This document shows, in pieces, positions 52,430 through 60,472 of a stretch of 64,000 nucleotides of DNA. The position numbers and the translations under genes are program-made. The DNA is from CAZNXJ01 sp964577115. GTDB lineage: Bacteria > Planctomycetota > Planctomycetia > Pirellulales > Pirellulaceae. Every line of letters begins with the position of its first letter. The first letter of the stretch is position 1. Under the pieces are notes generated by a model. The model made no database searches and was not told the origin of the DNA. It worked only from the letters and a program-made list of their open reading frames with translations. The DNA lies in NCBI GenBank assembly GCA_964577115.1, contig CAZNXJ010000011.1, positions 62,001 to 126,000 of the forward strand. Reading direction: 5' to 3'.

Positions 52430-53533
52430 ATGAAGACATGTATGAGCTGGTGTTTGGCGCTAGCAATGCTAGCAAACGTGGCGGTGGCGCAGCAGCGCGA
52501 GCAGCGAGAGGAAGAGCCTGCGGCGCGGCGCGGTCAGCAAACCGATCAGACCGAGCTGCAACCCGCGGAGCCCACAGCGGTTCGCCGCGGAGCGCAAACG
52601 GATGCTTCGGTAAACCCGCTTGATCATTACCTCGCGGCTTGCCTGATCATCGCGAATGAGAAAGAGATCGCGGCCAGCCAGGCGGCCATGCAGAAGGTTC
52701 AGGACGAGCAGGTGAAGCAATTCGCTCAGAAGATGATTGAGGAGCACGAGCAGTTTATTGCGAAGCTCAAACAGATCGTTCCTCACGAAGTGACGACCGA
52801 TCTTCAGTTTACCTCGGCCCCAGCCCAACCGCTGGAAGGCAACGGCCTGGATCAGAACCGGGCCATCCGACCGCGCGATGGGCAGGAGGAACGCCAGCCC
52901 CAGGATCGTCCGCAGCAGGATCGTCCGCAGCAAGAGCGTCCGCAGCAAGATCGTCCGCAGGAACGCTTGCAGCAGGAGCGTGAGCCGCAACTACCGGGGC
53001 AACAGGAGCGTACGCGGCAAGGTGCGGAAGCACGCGAGTTCGAGCAGCGGACGCAGCAGGCGGACCAGCCGACAAGCCAGCGCGCTGCTCAGCAGACGCG
53101 TCGCCCGGCGCGGCCCGGTCAGCAGGATGACGCCGAACAGCATGTGGCGGCTTTCATCATCACGCGCGGAGCGCCGATGCATGAACTGCTGATGATCGAC
53201 CGCGAGGCGGCTCAGCATGCCCTCGCCCTTGCTCAGCAGCAAATGTCGCGAGCCAGTGAAGGGGAAATCGATCAGGTCTACATGGGCATGCAGGTTTGTG
53301 AACATGTTGCCATGCTCTCCAAGCTGCGTGCGATGGACGGGAAGGTCAGCCCGGAACTGCAAACGCTGATTAGCCAAGCTGAGAAATCGACCCAGCAGCA
53401 CCTCCAGATGGCGACGCAGCTCGTCGATACGCTGAGCTCCGGCGGACAGCAGCAACCGCAGGAACGTCAGCAGCAGTTGCAGGAGAGGCAGCAACGGCAA
53501 CAACAGCAGCAGCAACCGCGCACGAACGAATAA
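52430..53533 (+). CDS. Exported DUF4142 (ferritin-like) protein with Gln/Arg/Pro-rich insert
   Basis: 367 residues from the ATG at 52430 (GAGGAG nine bases upstream; the ATG at 52421 abuts it and is less likely). The leader is MSWCLALAMLANVAVAQ. The DUF4142 helical core is split: a first half at about 60-125 (DHYLAACLIIANEKEIAASQ, FAQKMIEEHEQFIAKLKQI) and a second half from about 240 (HELLMIDREAAQHALALAQQ, QVYMGMQVCEHVAML). Between them is a low-complexity ~100-residue insert with tandem QQDRP/QQERP units, encoded by four 15-bp repeats (52901-52960). The C-terminus is also Gln-rich. DUF4142 proteins are stress-related exported four-helix proteins of unknown mechanism. Confidence 0.8.
   Translation: MKTCMSWCLALAMLANVAVAQQREQREEEPAARRGQQTDQTELQPAEPTAVRRGAQTDASVNPLDHYLAACLIIANEKEIAASQAAMQKVQDEQVKQFAQKMIEEHEQFIAKLKQIVPHEVTTDLQFTSAPAQPLEGNGLDQNRAIRPRDGQEERQPQDRPQQDRPQQERPQQDRPQERLQQEREPQLPGQQERTRQGAEAREFEQRTQQADQPTSQRAAQQTRRPARPGQQDDAEQHVAAFIITRGAPMHELLMIDREAAQHALALAQQQMSRASEGEIDQVYMGMQVCEHVAMLSKLRAMDGKVSPELQTLISQAEKSTQQHLQMATQLVDTLSSGGQQQPQERQQQLQERQQRQQQQQQPRTNE
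52901..52960 (+). repeat. Four tandem 15-bp repeats within the DUF4142 gene
   Basis: Four successive units of the form CAGGATCGTCCGCAG, with small changes (CAAGAGCGTCCGCAG and CAAGATCGTCCGCAG), encode QDRPQ-type peptides. Because the unit is a multiple of three, copy number can vary without breaking the frame. Confidence 0.85.
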
Positions 53534-53584
53534 TCGTTAATTCGTACGCGACAACTTACGGGCAGTCTGCGACTGCACCCAAAC

Positions 53585-53619
53585 ACGGTCGGCCTGCGGC
53601 AAGTTCGCAGGCCGGCCGT
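53585..53619 (+). terminator. Intrinsic terminator after the DUF4142 gene
   Basis: ACGGTCGGCCTGCG (53585-53598) pairs with CGCAGGCCGGCCGT (53606-53619) around a seven-base loop, with a single G-U at position 5, 51 bases after the stop. The following TGTTTATT stretch is T-rich. Confidence 0.75.
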
Positions 53620-53762
53620 TGTTTATTGGTTCCTCTTGATTTGCTTCGCCCGGCCTGTTTAAATCCGAGGTAATCCCCCGCCTATGCTCCCCGACTGCAC
53701 CAGCCTCGGCGGTTTCGCATCCTGGCAGCCGTCTCCTTACTCATTGATGGAAGAGGTGAGCC

Positions 53763-55160
53763 GTGTCGCACCGATCATTCGATGCGTGTCAGGAAATGTG
53801 GTCGATAGCTCGGTCGAATCGCCGCGAATTGCTCACGGCTAGTGCGACGAGCTTGCTGGGGTTGTCGCTCGGCCCCTGGTTACGGCCGTTGCCGGCGGGC
53901 GAAGTGCGTGACGCGAGTTTCGGCCGTGCGAAGGCGTGTATTTTTCTCTTCGCTTGGGGTGGTCCCAGTCAGCTCGATACGTTTGACATGAAGCCGGACG
54001 CGCCGGCCGAGATCCGCAGTACGTTCGAGATGACCTCGACTCGCACGCCGGGGCTGCAAATCTGCGAACATTTCACTCGGCTCGCACAGTGGACCGATCG
54101 TCTGGCAATCATCCGGTCGCTCACGCATAACGATCCCGCTCACCTTTCTAGCGCTCACGCCACGGTGACCGGGCATTGGGCCCCGGTCGTCCGCAGTGAT
54201 GCGACGCCACCGAGCGATCGCGATACACCGCATCTAGGTTCTCTGCTCGCGCGCGTACGCGAAACGGGCAACGACCTTCCCGCGTCCGTTATGATGCCAT
54301 GGAAAGCCTACCATCCCGCGGCGCCGGGTGGCGAAGCGCCTGGCCAACACGGCGGCTGGCTCGGTTCGGCTTACGATCCCCTCTTACTGACCGGCGATCC
54401 GGCGAAGCCTGATTGGAAGCCGCCAGCGATTACGCTGCGTGACGATGTGACGGCTGAACGACTTCAGAGCCGCTACGCGATGATGAAATTGCTCGACCAA
54501 CAGCGGTTCGGCATCGAGCAGTCGGCGGCTGTCGGCAAGTGGGCTCATCACCAGCAGCGCGTCCTTGAGATGCTCTGCTCGCCCCGCATCAGCCGCGCCT
54601 TTGATTTGAGCCAAGAACCCGAGGCGGTGCGCGAGCGTTATGGGCAGAACACACACGGCCAGTGTGTACTGCTCGCTCGGCGGCTGGTCGAGCACGGCGT
54701 GCCGTTCGTCACCGTGAACTGGCACAACGATCGGAAGAACTTCTGGGATACGCACGTCGATAATTTCAACCGCCTCAAGAACGACCTCATCCCCGTTGCC
54801 GACCAAGCGCTAACCGCGCTTCTGGAAGACCTCGAATCGCGCGGCATGCTGGAAGAGACTATTGTGGCGTGGGTCGGCGAGTTCGGGCGACGGCCGCGAA
54901 TCACGAAGGACAATGCCGGCCGCGAGCATTGGCCGCGCTGCTACAGTGGGTTGCTGGCCGGTGGTGGAATTCAGGGCGGCGCGGTGTACGGTTCGAGCGA
55001 CCGGCACGCGGCGTTCCCTGAAACGGACCCTGTCTCGCCGCAGGATTATGCCGCGACGGTCCTCCACACGCTCGGCATCGACGGGCAACAAATGCTGCAC
55101 GATCGCGAAGGCCGTCCCCACCGCATCTGCGAAGGCAAGCCGATCAAAGCGCTGCTGTAG
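53763..55160 (+). CDS. DUF1501 protein
   Basis: 465 residues from a GTG at 53763 with GAGGTGAG just upstream; an ATG at 53796 would leave the Tat-like leader RSNRRELLTASATSLLGLS intact. The DUF1501 fold is seen: RAKACIFLFAWGGPSQLDTFD, HLGSLLARVR, GQCVLLARRLVEHGVPFVTV, EETIVAWVGEFGRRPRI, REHWPRCYSGLLAGGGIQGG and GRPHRICEGKPIKALL. In contrast to the other DUF1501 genes here it has no adjacent PSCyt/DUF1549 partner. It is convergent with the metallopeptidase gene. Confidence 0.9.
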   Translation: MSHRSFDACQEMWSIARSNRRELLTASATSLLGLSLGPWLRPLPAGEVRDASFGRAKACIFLFAWGGPSQLDTFDMKPDAPAEIRSTFEMTSTRTPGLQICEHFTRLAQWTDRLAIIRSLTHNDPAHLSSAHATVTGHWAPVVRSDATPPSDRDTPHLGSLLARVRETGNDLPASVMMPWKAYHPAAPGGEAPGQHGGWLGSAYDPLLLTGDPAKPDWKPPAITLRDDVTAERLQSRYAMMKLLDQQRFGIEQSAAVGKWAHHQQRVLEMLCSPRISRAFDLSQEPEAVRERYGQNTHGQCVLLARRLVEHGVPFVTVNWHNDRKNFWDTHVDNFNRLKNDLIPVADQALTALLEDLESRGMLEETIVAWVGEFGRRPRITKDNAGREHWPRCYSGLLAGGGIQGGAVYGSSDRHAAFPETDPVSPQDYAATVLHTLGIDGQQMLHDREGRPHRICEGKPIKALL

Positions 55161-55180
55161 GCGGTGGGTTCGGATTACCG

Positions 55181-55228
55181 GGGGCGCGCTTTCCCAATTC
55201 TCCCTTGCGCACTGCCGCGGCGCGCCCC
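55181..55228. terminator. Hairpin between convergent DUF1501 and metallopeptidase genes
   Basis: GGGGCGCGC (55181-55189) and GCGCGCCCC (55220-55228) are complementary, with a 30-base loop. The gap between the two stop codons is only 74 bases, so this hairpin probably ends both transcripts. Confidence 0.55.
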
Positions 55229-55234
55229 TATTGC

Positions 55235-56332
55235 TTACGACGTCTGGGCCGCGGTTGCGCTGGGCTCCGATGCACAGGTTCGCCGCACCAATTCGTGCAC
55301 GAACCGTAGCTTCTTCAGAATTGGCGCACGAAAAATTTCAGGTACCACATCCAATAGACCCACGCTCCGATTGAGCTCGTTCAGCGCGATACCTAATTGC
55401 TGATAGCGGATCACGAGTTCGTCGAGCGGCCGGCGGAGCGGATGGATGATGCCGCCGAGCTCCATGTGATGAGCCGTGTCGAGGATGCTGATCATGTCCA
55501 GGTAGGTCGCGAACGTCTCGGCAAAATCCTCCCACGGATGCATGCTCGCATAGGCGCTAATGTATTGCTCAGGCCAGTTGGCCGCCGCGCCGTGTTCGTA
55601 ATAATGTTGCAGCGCTTCGGCATACGAAGGACACTCGAAGTCGCCGAACACGGCGATGAATTCCGCTTCACACTTCCCGCGAACAAGCATATCCCAGTAA
55701 TAGTGCCCGATCTCGTGTCGGAAGTGGCCGATCAACGTGCGGTGGGCTTCGCCAAAATCGACTCGCAGCTTTTCCCGTTCGACGTCATCCGCCTCGCGAA
55801 TGTTGATCGTAATACGCCCGTCCGAGTGCCCCGTATAAACCTTTTCTGTCTCGCCAATGGAACGCCAGAAATTGTCGGCCGGAATAACGTCTGCCTTGAA
55901 ATCAAATGCCAGCGGCGGCTCGACGCCGTCCTCGCGCGTCCCGAAGGGCAGTCCAAGCTCGCGTAGCTCGTAAAGCAACCGGCGCTTGGCAGTTTCCAGG
56001 CGATACCAACGATCAAGATTCCCCGGTACGGAAAGGTCGGGGATCGTGGCATTGAAGCGGCAGCAGTCGCACAGCGGAAATCCTCCGGCGACCCCGGGAG
56101 CGCTGAACAAGCTTGCCGGAACGCACCGGTTGCAGACGTTGTACTTGGCGTAGTTGTGGCATTTGACGAGCTCCGTCGCGCACACATGGCAGCGCCACCG
56201 CATTTCGCCGGACGGTTCAAGGGCCGCCAGATTGTGGCATGCCGTGCAGAACCCGAGTTCGCTTTCGCACGCGAGGCACAGGCTATTGTCGAAGAAGATG
56301 CGATTGCCACAGCGACACTCGAACGTGCGCAT
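55235..56332 (-). CDS. Zinc-ribbon plus zinc metallopeptidase protein (putative zinc-binding metallo-peptidase family)
   Basis: 365 residues. The N-terminal ~95 residues hold many Cys pairs (CRCGN, CLACESELGFCTAC, CHVCATELVKC, CNRC, CDCC), i.e. stacked zinc ribbons. The rest is a metallopeptidase-like domain with HExxH at 206-210 (GHFRHEIGHYYWDMLV) and a further candidate ligand in MHPWEDFAETFATYLDM. Substrate and action are unknown. Family members are usually cytoplasmic and about this length. The ATG at 56332 gives MRTFECRCG. It lies 60 bases downstream of the YihY gene on the same strand. Confidence 0.85.
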   Translation of the reverse strand: MRTFECRCGNRIFFDNSLCLACESELGFCTACHNLAALEPSGEMRWRCHVCATELVKCHNYAKYNVCNRCVPASLFSAPGVAGGFPLCDCCRFNATIPDLSVPGNLDRWYRLETAKRRLLYELRELGLPFGTREDGVEPPLAFDFKADVIPADNFWRSIGETEKVYTGHSDGRITINIREADDVEREKLRVDFGEAHRTLIGHFRHEIGHYYWDMLVRGKCEAEFIAVFGDFECPSYAEALQHYYEHGAAANWPEQYISAYASMHPWEDFAETFATYLDMISILDTAHHMELGGIIHPLRRPLDELVIRYQQLGIALNELNRSVGLLDVVPEIFRAPILKKLRFVHELVRRTCASEPSATAAQTS

Positions 56333-56392
56333 CGAATCGGTCCCCTGCCCTGCTCAGCTTTGCTTTACGCAGCTCGATCAATTCAGCTTGCT

Positions 56393-57298
56393 TCAGTTTT
56401 TTAAGACATCCTGGCATGTCAACGGCGAGGCGAACTCTTCCGGTTCCACCCACCGCCCCTGCTGCATGGCGTAGGCCTTCGTCAGTTCGGCGCCAAACAT
56501 CAGGATCCACGAAGAATAATAGACCCAGAGCAGCACCGCTACAAACGAACCGGCTGCCCCATAAGCCGACGACAGGGCCGCGTAGCGGAAGTAGACGGCG
56601 AGCAGGAATTGGCCGAGCTTGAAGAGGACGGCCGTGATGAACGCGCCGAGCGCTACGTCGTGCCAGCCAATCTTTACGTCGGGCAACAGCCGAAACAGCA
56701 TGGCGAACAGCAGCGTAATGAACACGACCGACGTGACCGTGTCAATGACCATGCGCGCGATCGGATTGTCGTGCGTTACCCGCTCGCTCACGACAGTCAG
56801 CCACGTTGTGACGGCCTGGGAGACGAGGAGCAAAAAGCCGATAACGAACACCATGGCCATCGACAATAACCGACTGCGAAGCCATGACCACCAGCTCTGC
56901 TCGGGCCGCGCCTTTACCTGCCAGATGGTGTTAAGTGCATCCTGGAGTTCGAGAAAGACGCCGGAAGCCGTGACGGCTAGAATACCCGTGCTGATGGATG
57001 TGGCGAGATTGCCCGAGCCGGGACGGCTCGCCTGACTGATCATCTCGACAACCGCTCGCGCACCCAGCGGGCCGAGCAGCGAATGGACTTGACGCTGGAT
57101 TTGAGCCGCCGCGAGTTCTTCGCTGACAAGTGCCGAAACGACTTTGATCGTGATGATCAATAGGGGCGAGATGGAGAGGATACTGTACATCGCCACGGCC
57201 GCAGAGAGCCGCATAGCGTTGTCGTTGGTCCAGGCAACAGCGGCCGCCCACAGGACCGCTCCGAACTCGCGCAGTCGCTGAGTGACCGTCCGAAGCAT
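56393..57298 (-). CDS. YihY/BrkB-family inner-membrane protein
   Basis: 301 residues, about six transmembrane helices. Family signature features are RLSAAVAMYSILSISPLLIIT near the start, the conserved NTIWQVKARPEQSWWSWLRSR loop, and near the end YGAAGSFVAVLLWVYYSSWI, FGAELTKAY. YihY/BrkB proteins are multipass membrane proteins of uncertain function, earlier mis-annotated as ribonuclease BN. The ATG at 57298 gives MLRTVTQRLREFG. A strong hairpin separates it from the upstream CBS gene. The metallopeptidase gene is downstream by 60 bases, possibly in the same transcript. Confidence 0.92.
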   Translation of the reverse strand: MLRTVTQRLREFGAVLWAAAVAWTNDNAMRLSAAVAMYSILSISPLLIITIKVVSALVSEELAAAQIQRQVHSLLGPLGARAVVEMISQASRPGSGNLATSISTGILAVTASGVFLELQDALNTIWQVKARPEQSWWSWLRSRLLSMAMVFVIGFLLLVSQAVTTWLTVVSERVTHDNPIARMVIDTVTSVVFITLLFAMLFRLLPDVKIGWHDVALGAFITAVLFKLGQFLLAVYFRYAALSSAYGAAGSFVAVLLWVYYSSWILMFGAELTKAYAMQQGRWVEPEEFASPLTCQDVLKN

Positions 57299-57344
57299 TG
57301 AGTGTCTCGCCGAGCGGTGTGGCGGGAAATCGTTAGAATACGAC

Positions 57345-57380
57345 GAGCGGTCCCGCGGCTGCGAAGCCGCGTGGCCGCTC
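57345..57380 (-). terminator. Strong hairpin downstream of the CBS-domain gene
   Basis: Inner stem CGCGGCT (57354-57360) with AGCCGCG (57365-57371) around a GCGA loop, and outer stem GAGCGG (57345-57350) with CCGCTC (57375-57380), separated by three-base sides that pair partly. It lies 21 bases past the CBS stop on the minus strand and before the YihY start. Confidence 0.7.
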
Positions 57381-57400
57381 GCCTCACTGCACGATTGCGC

Positions 57401-57829
57401 TTAATAGGTACCGGCGGGCTCGGAAATCCGTTCGAGCGTATGACCGCTGAGCGGATCATTGCCGGTTTCCACGGCAATATCGCCGAGCGACACGATGCCG
57501 ACCAGCTTGCGGTTGTGATTCAGCACCGGCAGGCGCCGAATTTGATGTTCGCGCATGATTTCCGCGGCCTGCCCGACCTGTTGATCTTCGAAGCAGAACA
57601 CGACGTTCTCGGTCATCACCTCGCGCACCCGCATATCCTTAGGATCGCGTCCTTCGGCTGTCGCTCGAATCGTGATATCCCGGTCCGTGATCATCCCGAT
57701 CACCTGGTCGTTCTCACAGACCGGCAGCGATCCGACGTTGAGCGATTGCATCTTCAAAGCGGCTTGCTGTAGCGTTGTATCCGGCCGCGCACATTCCACA
57801 TCGCGAGTCATGATTTCGTTGACTTGCAT
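57401..57829 (-). CDS. CBS-domain pair protein
   Basis: 142 residues of two CBS domains, nothing else. First: IMTRDVECARPDTTLQQAAL, MQSLNVGSLPVCENDQVIGM and ITDRDITIRATAEGRDP; second: VREVMTENVVFCFEDQQVGQ, IMREHQIRRLPVLN, KLVGIVSLGDIAVE. Such stand-alone CBS pairs bind adenosine nucleotides and regulate partners or sense energy state. GGGGAGGAAG ahead of the ATG at 57829 makes this start clear; the longer frame upstream is not coding. It is followed by a strong hairpin. Confidence 0.92.
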   Translation of the reverse strand: MQVNEIMTRDVECARPDTTLQQAALKMQSLNVGSLPVCENDQVIGMITDRDITIRATAEGRDPKDMRVREVMTENVVFCFEDQQVGQAAEIMREHQIRRLPVLNHNRKLVGIVSLGDIAVETGNDPLSGHTLERISEPAGTY

Positions 57830-57970
57830 GCTTCTTCCTCCCCTGTTCTCAGCACAAAAATTCGAATCGTGGCGTAATCGTTTTCGCCTCAACCGGGGGA
57901 TCGCTTGCAAACGAGGTGCCGGTGCGCCGTCGGCGGCAACAAGCCAGCGACAGTACGCGCGATCTAAATA

Positions 57971-58486
57971 CTAAAGAACGGGAAGGCTGAATGTGCGCCG
58001 CAAACCATCGCCGGACTTTGCCGCAAGCCGGGCAGTAAGCACAGACACGAACAGCAGGGCCGCGATCCAGCGCGCGGGTGAAGGAGCGAATACGACGGCC
58101 GCTTGCACAAAGAGAAAGCCAAATGCTGAGTGGATCAGGGTGTGCAGCAACCGGGGCCGGTCGCGATAACTCTCGGCATTGAGCCACCACCAGGCGGCGT
58201 CGGTCAACCAGGCGAGCGCCATCGCGTAGTTCACGTACAGTCCACCACCCCAGTCGATGCCTACCATGTCGGCCGTCCCACGAGCTGTATGTTCATACGC
58301 ACGCGTGTGACTCCACTCGTGGACCAGCCCCATGGCGGCGGCGATATGAATCCACAGGCCGACGCAACCGGCCGTCCAGAGCATGCGGCTCGTGCGCCAG
58401 CGGGGCCCGGAGGCGGAAACACAAAGCGCAACGCAGTAAAGCACGAACACGGCTCGAGCAGTCCAGCGTGCTGCCTCGATTTCCAT
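57971..58486 (-). CDS. Small multi-pass membrane protein of unknown function
   Basis: 171 residues from the ATG at 58486, chosen because GGGAGATGG lies 5-8 bases upstream; the ATG at 58495 is an alternative. Four to five transmembrane helices are predicted: TARAVFVLYCVALCVS, LWTAGCVGLWIHIAAAMGLV, YVNYAMALAWLTDAAWWWL, LIHSAFGFLFVQAAVVF and WIAALLFVSVLTARL. A conserved-looking EWSHTRAYEHTARGT loop with His residues sits between helices 2 and 3. No family was recognised. It lies between the CBS gene and the histidine kinase gene on the same strand. Confidence 0.65.
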   Translation of the reverse strand: MEIEAARWTARAVFVLYCVALCVSASGPRWRTSRMLWTAGCVGLWIHIAAAMGLVHEWSHTRAYEHTARGTADMVGIDWGGGLYVNYAMALAWLTDAAWWWLNAESYRDRPRLLHTLIHSAFGFLFVQAAVVFAPSPARWIAALLFVSVLTARLAAKSGDGLRRTFSLPVL

Positions 58487-58588
58487 GTTTCCCATCTCCC
58501 GTACGCGCGCGAACTCCAAGATGTGGCCGGACCGCAATGGCCGTAGTCGCAATGACGCCGGTGACGGGTGAGGATTGACCCACGCCCC

Positions 58589-59935
58589 TTAGCGATGCGA
58601 GGCGAGAATCATGCGCAGTTCGGCCGCCGCGACCGGCTTGGCGAGATAATAATGAATTCCAGCGTCGGCCGCTCGCCGCCGATCACTCGGGCTGCAATAA
58701 CCGGATACGGCGATCAGCACGGGCCGGCAAGCCGAGGGCATTTTCTGGAGCGTCTCGGCAACGGCGTATCCATTCATGCCCGGAAGTGCAATGTCCAGAA
58801 GAACGATTTCCGGACGAAGATTCTCGGCCATTTCGAGGCCTTCCGTTCCGCTGTAGGCGACGGACACGTGGTAACCCCACTTGCCGAGCAATTGGCTGAG
58901 AAGCTGTGCGGTATCTTCGTCGTCTTCAATGACGAGAATGCGTTGCGTGTTGGAGCGCCGATCTACCGGTTCGGGTTGCGTCGCAGCTGGTGCGAGCAAA
59001 CGTGCATCGCGCAGCGGCAGGCGAATGAGAAAGGTGCTGCCCTGCCCCGGACCAGCGCTGCGGGCATCGACCGAGCCGCCGTGCAGCTCGACGAGCTCTT
59101 TGACCAGAGCCAGGCCGATGCCCAATCCGCCGCTGGCGGCGCGCTCGGCCGAGCGAGTTTGCGGGAACAGTTCGAAAGCCGATTGAAGCTGCTCGCGACT
59201 CATCCCCTCGCCATGGTCGGTTACCTGCACTTCGACATACCCATCCACGCGCGCGATATCCACGCGGATTTCACTCCCGGCGTCGCTGTGTTTCGAAGCG
59301 TTGTGGAGCAGGTGAACGAGCACCTGTTCGATGCGCGCCGGGTCACAGTACACGGCCAGAACTTCGTCGGGCCGCGAGAAGGCGAGTCGATGCTTGCGCT
59401 GCGAGAGAAACGATTCGGATGCGGCGAGCGCGTTTTCGACGAGATCCGGGAGATTCGTCAACACGCACTGGACTTCCAGTTTTCCTTGCGCTACTCGCGT
59501 GACGTCGAGAAGATCGTCTACGAGGCGGGTGGCGTTACGAAGTTGGCGCTGCATGATGCGGAGCGCCTGCGAGGCATCGCCCGACGGTGTTGTGCCGTAT
59601 TCCAGAATTGCCAGTCCGTTGGCGATGCCCGCGAGGGGATTGCGCAGTTCGTGGCTGAAGACGCCGAGAAACTCGCTGATGCGGCGATCGGCGTCCTTCA
59701 GCTCGCGCAAAGCCGCGTCCCGCTGTTCCGTAAGCTCGCCGATCCGCTGTTTCAGGCTCTTCACACGTTGCCCCGGCTCGCCGTGCGTTCTTCGGGCATT
59801 GCGCAGCGGCTCGCTTGACCCCTCCGCTCCCGGCTGCTCGGCCGAGTCCGGTTCGCTGGCTGCCCCCTCCAGTTGCTCGCGGCGCCGCAGCTCCGCGATC
59901 AACTCTGCCCGCGTCATCTCTTCCAATGGTTTCAT
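58589..59935 (-). CDS. Hybrid sensor histidine kinase with C-terminal receiver domain
   Basis: 448 residues from the ATG at 59935. No transmembrane segment or signal peptide, so the protein is likely cytoplasmic. An acidic coiled-coil N-terminus (about 1-90) is followed by a HisKA dimerisation domain with H95 (FSHELRNPLAG), an HATPase with N-box LLHNASKHSD, G1 DHGEGM and G2 GLGIGLALVKELVELHGG, and a receiver domain with VIEDDED, phospho-acceptor Asp in IVLLDIALPG and the Lys in YYLAKPVA. This layout (sensor-less HisKA-HATPase-REC) means the input is uncertain; the coiled coil may mediate partner sensing. There is no adjacent response-regulator or HPt gene. Confidence 0.9.
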   Translation of the reverse strand: MKPLEEMTRAELIAELRRREQLEGAASEPDSAEQPGAEGSSEPLRNARRTHGEPGQRVKSLKQRIGELTEQRDAALRELKDADRRISEFLGVFSHELRNPLAGIANGLAILEYGTTPSGDASQALRIMQRQLRNATRLVDDLLDVTRVAQGKLEVQCVLTNLPDLVENALAASESFLSQRKHRLAFSRPDEVLAVYCDPARIEQVLVHLLHNASKHSDAGSEIRVDIARVDGYVEVQVTDHGEGMSREQLQSAFELFPQTRSAERAASGGLGIGLALVKELVELHGGSVDARSAGPGQGSTFLIRLPLRDARLLAPAATQPEPVDRRSNTQRILVIEDDEDTAQLLSQLLGKWGYHVSVAYSGTEGLEMAENLRPEIVLLDIALPGMNGYAVAETLQKMPSACRPVLIAVSGYCSPSDRRRAADAGIHYYLAKPVAAAELRMILASHR

Positions 59936-60472
59936 GGGTGTCCTGCACACGTGGCCGGCGACTCGCAGTCCCCCTCCAGCGAGTCGAGGTGTCTTAAGCT
60001 CGAGCCTACTGCGCATTCTACGGCGATCGTGCAGGTTGTCACCGCTAAGAACTGCGGCGAAGCGGCGAGCGAAAGGGCCTCACGGGTGATGCATGCACGA
60101 GGGGGCCATGGGCCCCACTTTGAGCGCGTAACCACCACGCGCGGTGATGGTACCGGTCGGCAGTGCAACATTTGCGCGCGAACCCGGCGAACACGCGCTG
60201 CCCGGCCAGCGGCTTACCATGCGAGGGCCCCAGCACCCGTTCGAACTGCCAGGAGTGAGACGCTGTTCGTCATAGCCCGCTGCGGCGCCCTTCAATCGCG
60301 CTCGGCACGCGAGTTCCTACGCTGGCCTTTAGAGCGGCGCTTGCGAGCGACGCGGCAGGGACGAAGAAGCCGCGCCCGAACGCATGAACGAAGCGTGGAC
60401 GCGGCCCGCAGGCAGGTGTTCCGGAGGGAGCCGCATTCGGGCTGGGTGCTCTCGGCGCTGCACATTCGATCT
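59936..60472. other. Upstream region of the hybrid kinase, no gene seen
   Basis: 537 bases upstream of the kinase start and downstream of the DUF1501 stop, both on the minus strand. Overlapping short frames on both strands have no recognisable features. It should carry the kinase promoter and the end of the DUF1501 transcript; no clear terminator hairpin or promoter motif was found. Confidence 0.45.

Noticed and set aside
60096..60116. GGGGGCCATGGGCCCC near-palindrome upstream of the kinase as operator
   Set aside because: Not a true inverted repeat once read base by base; likely chance in GC-rich DNA.
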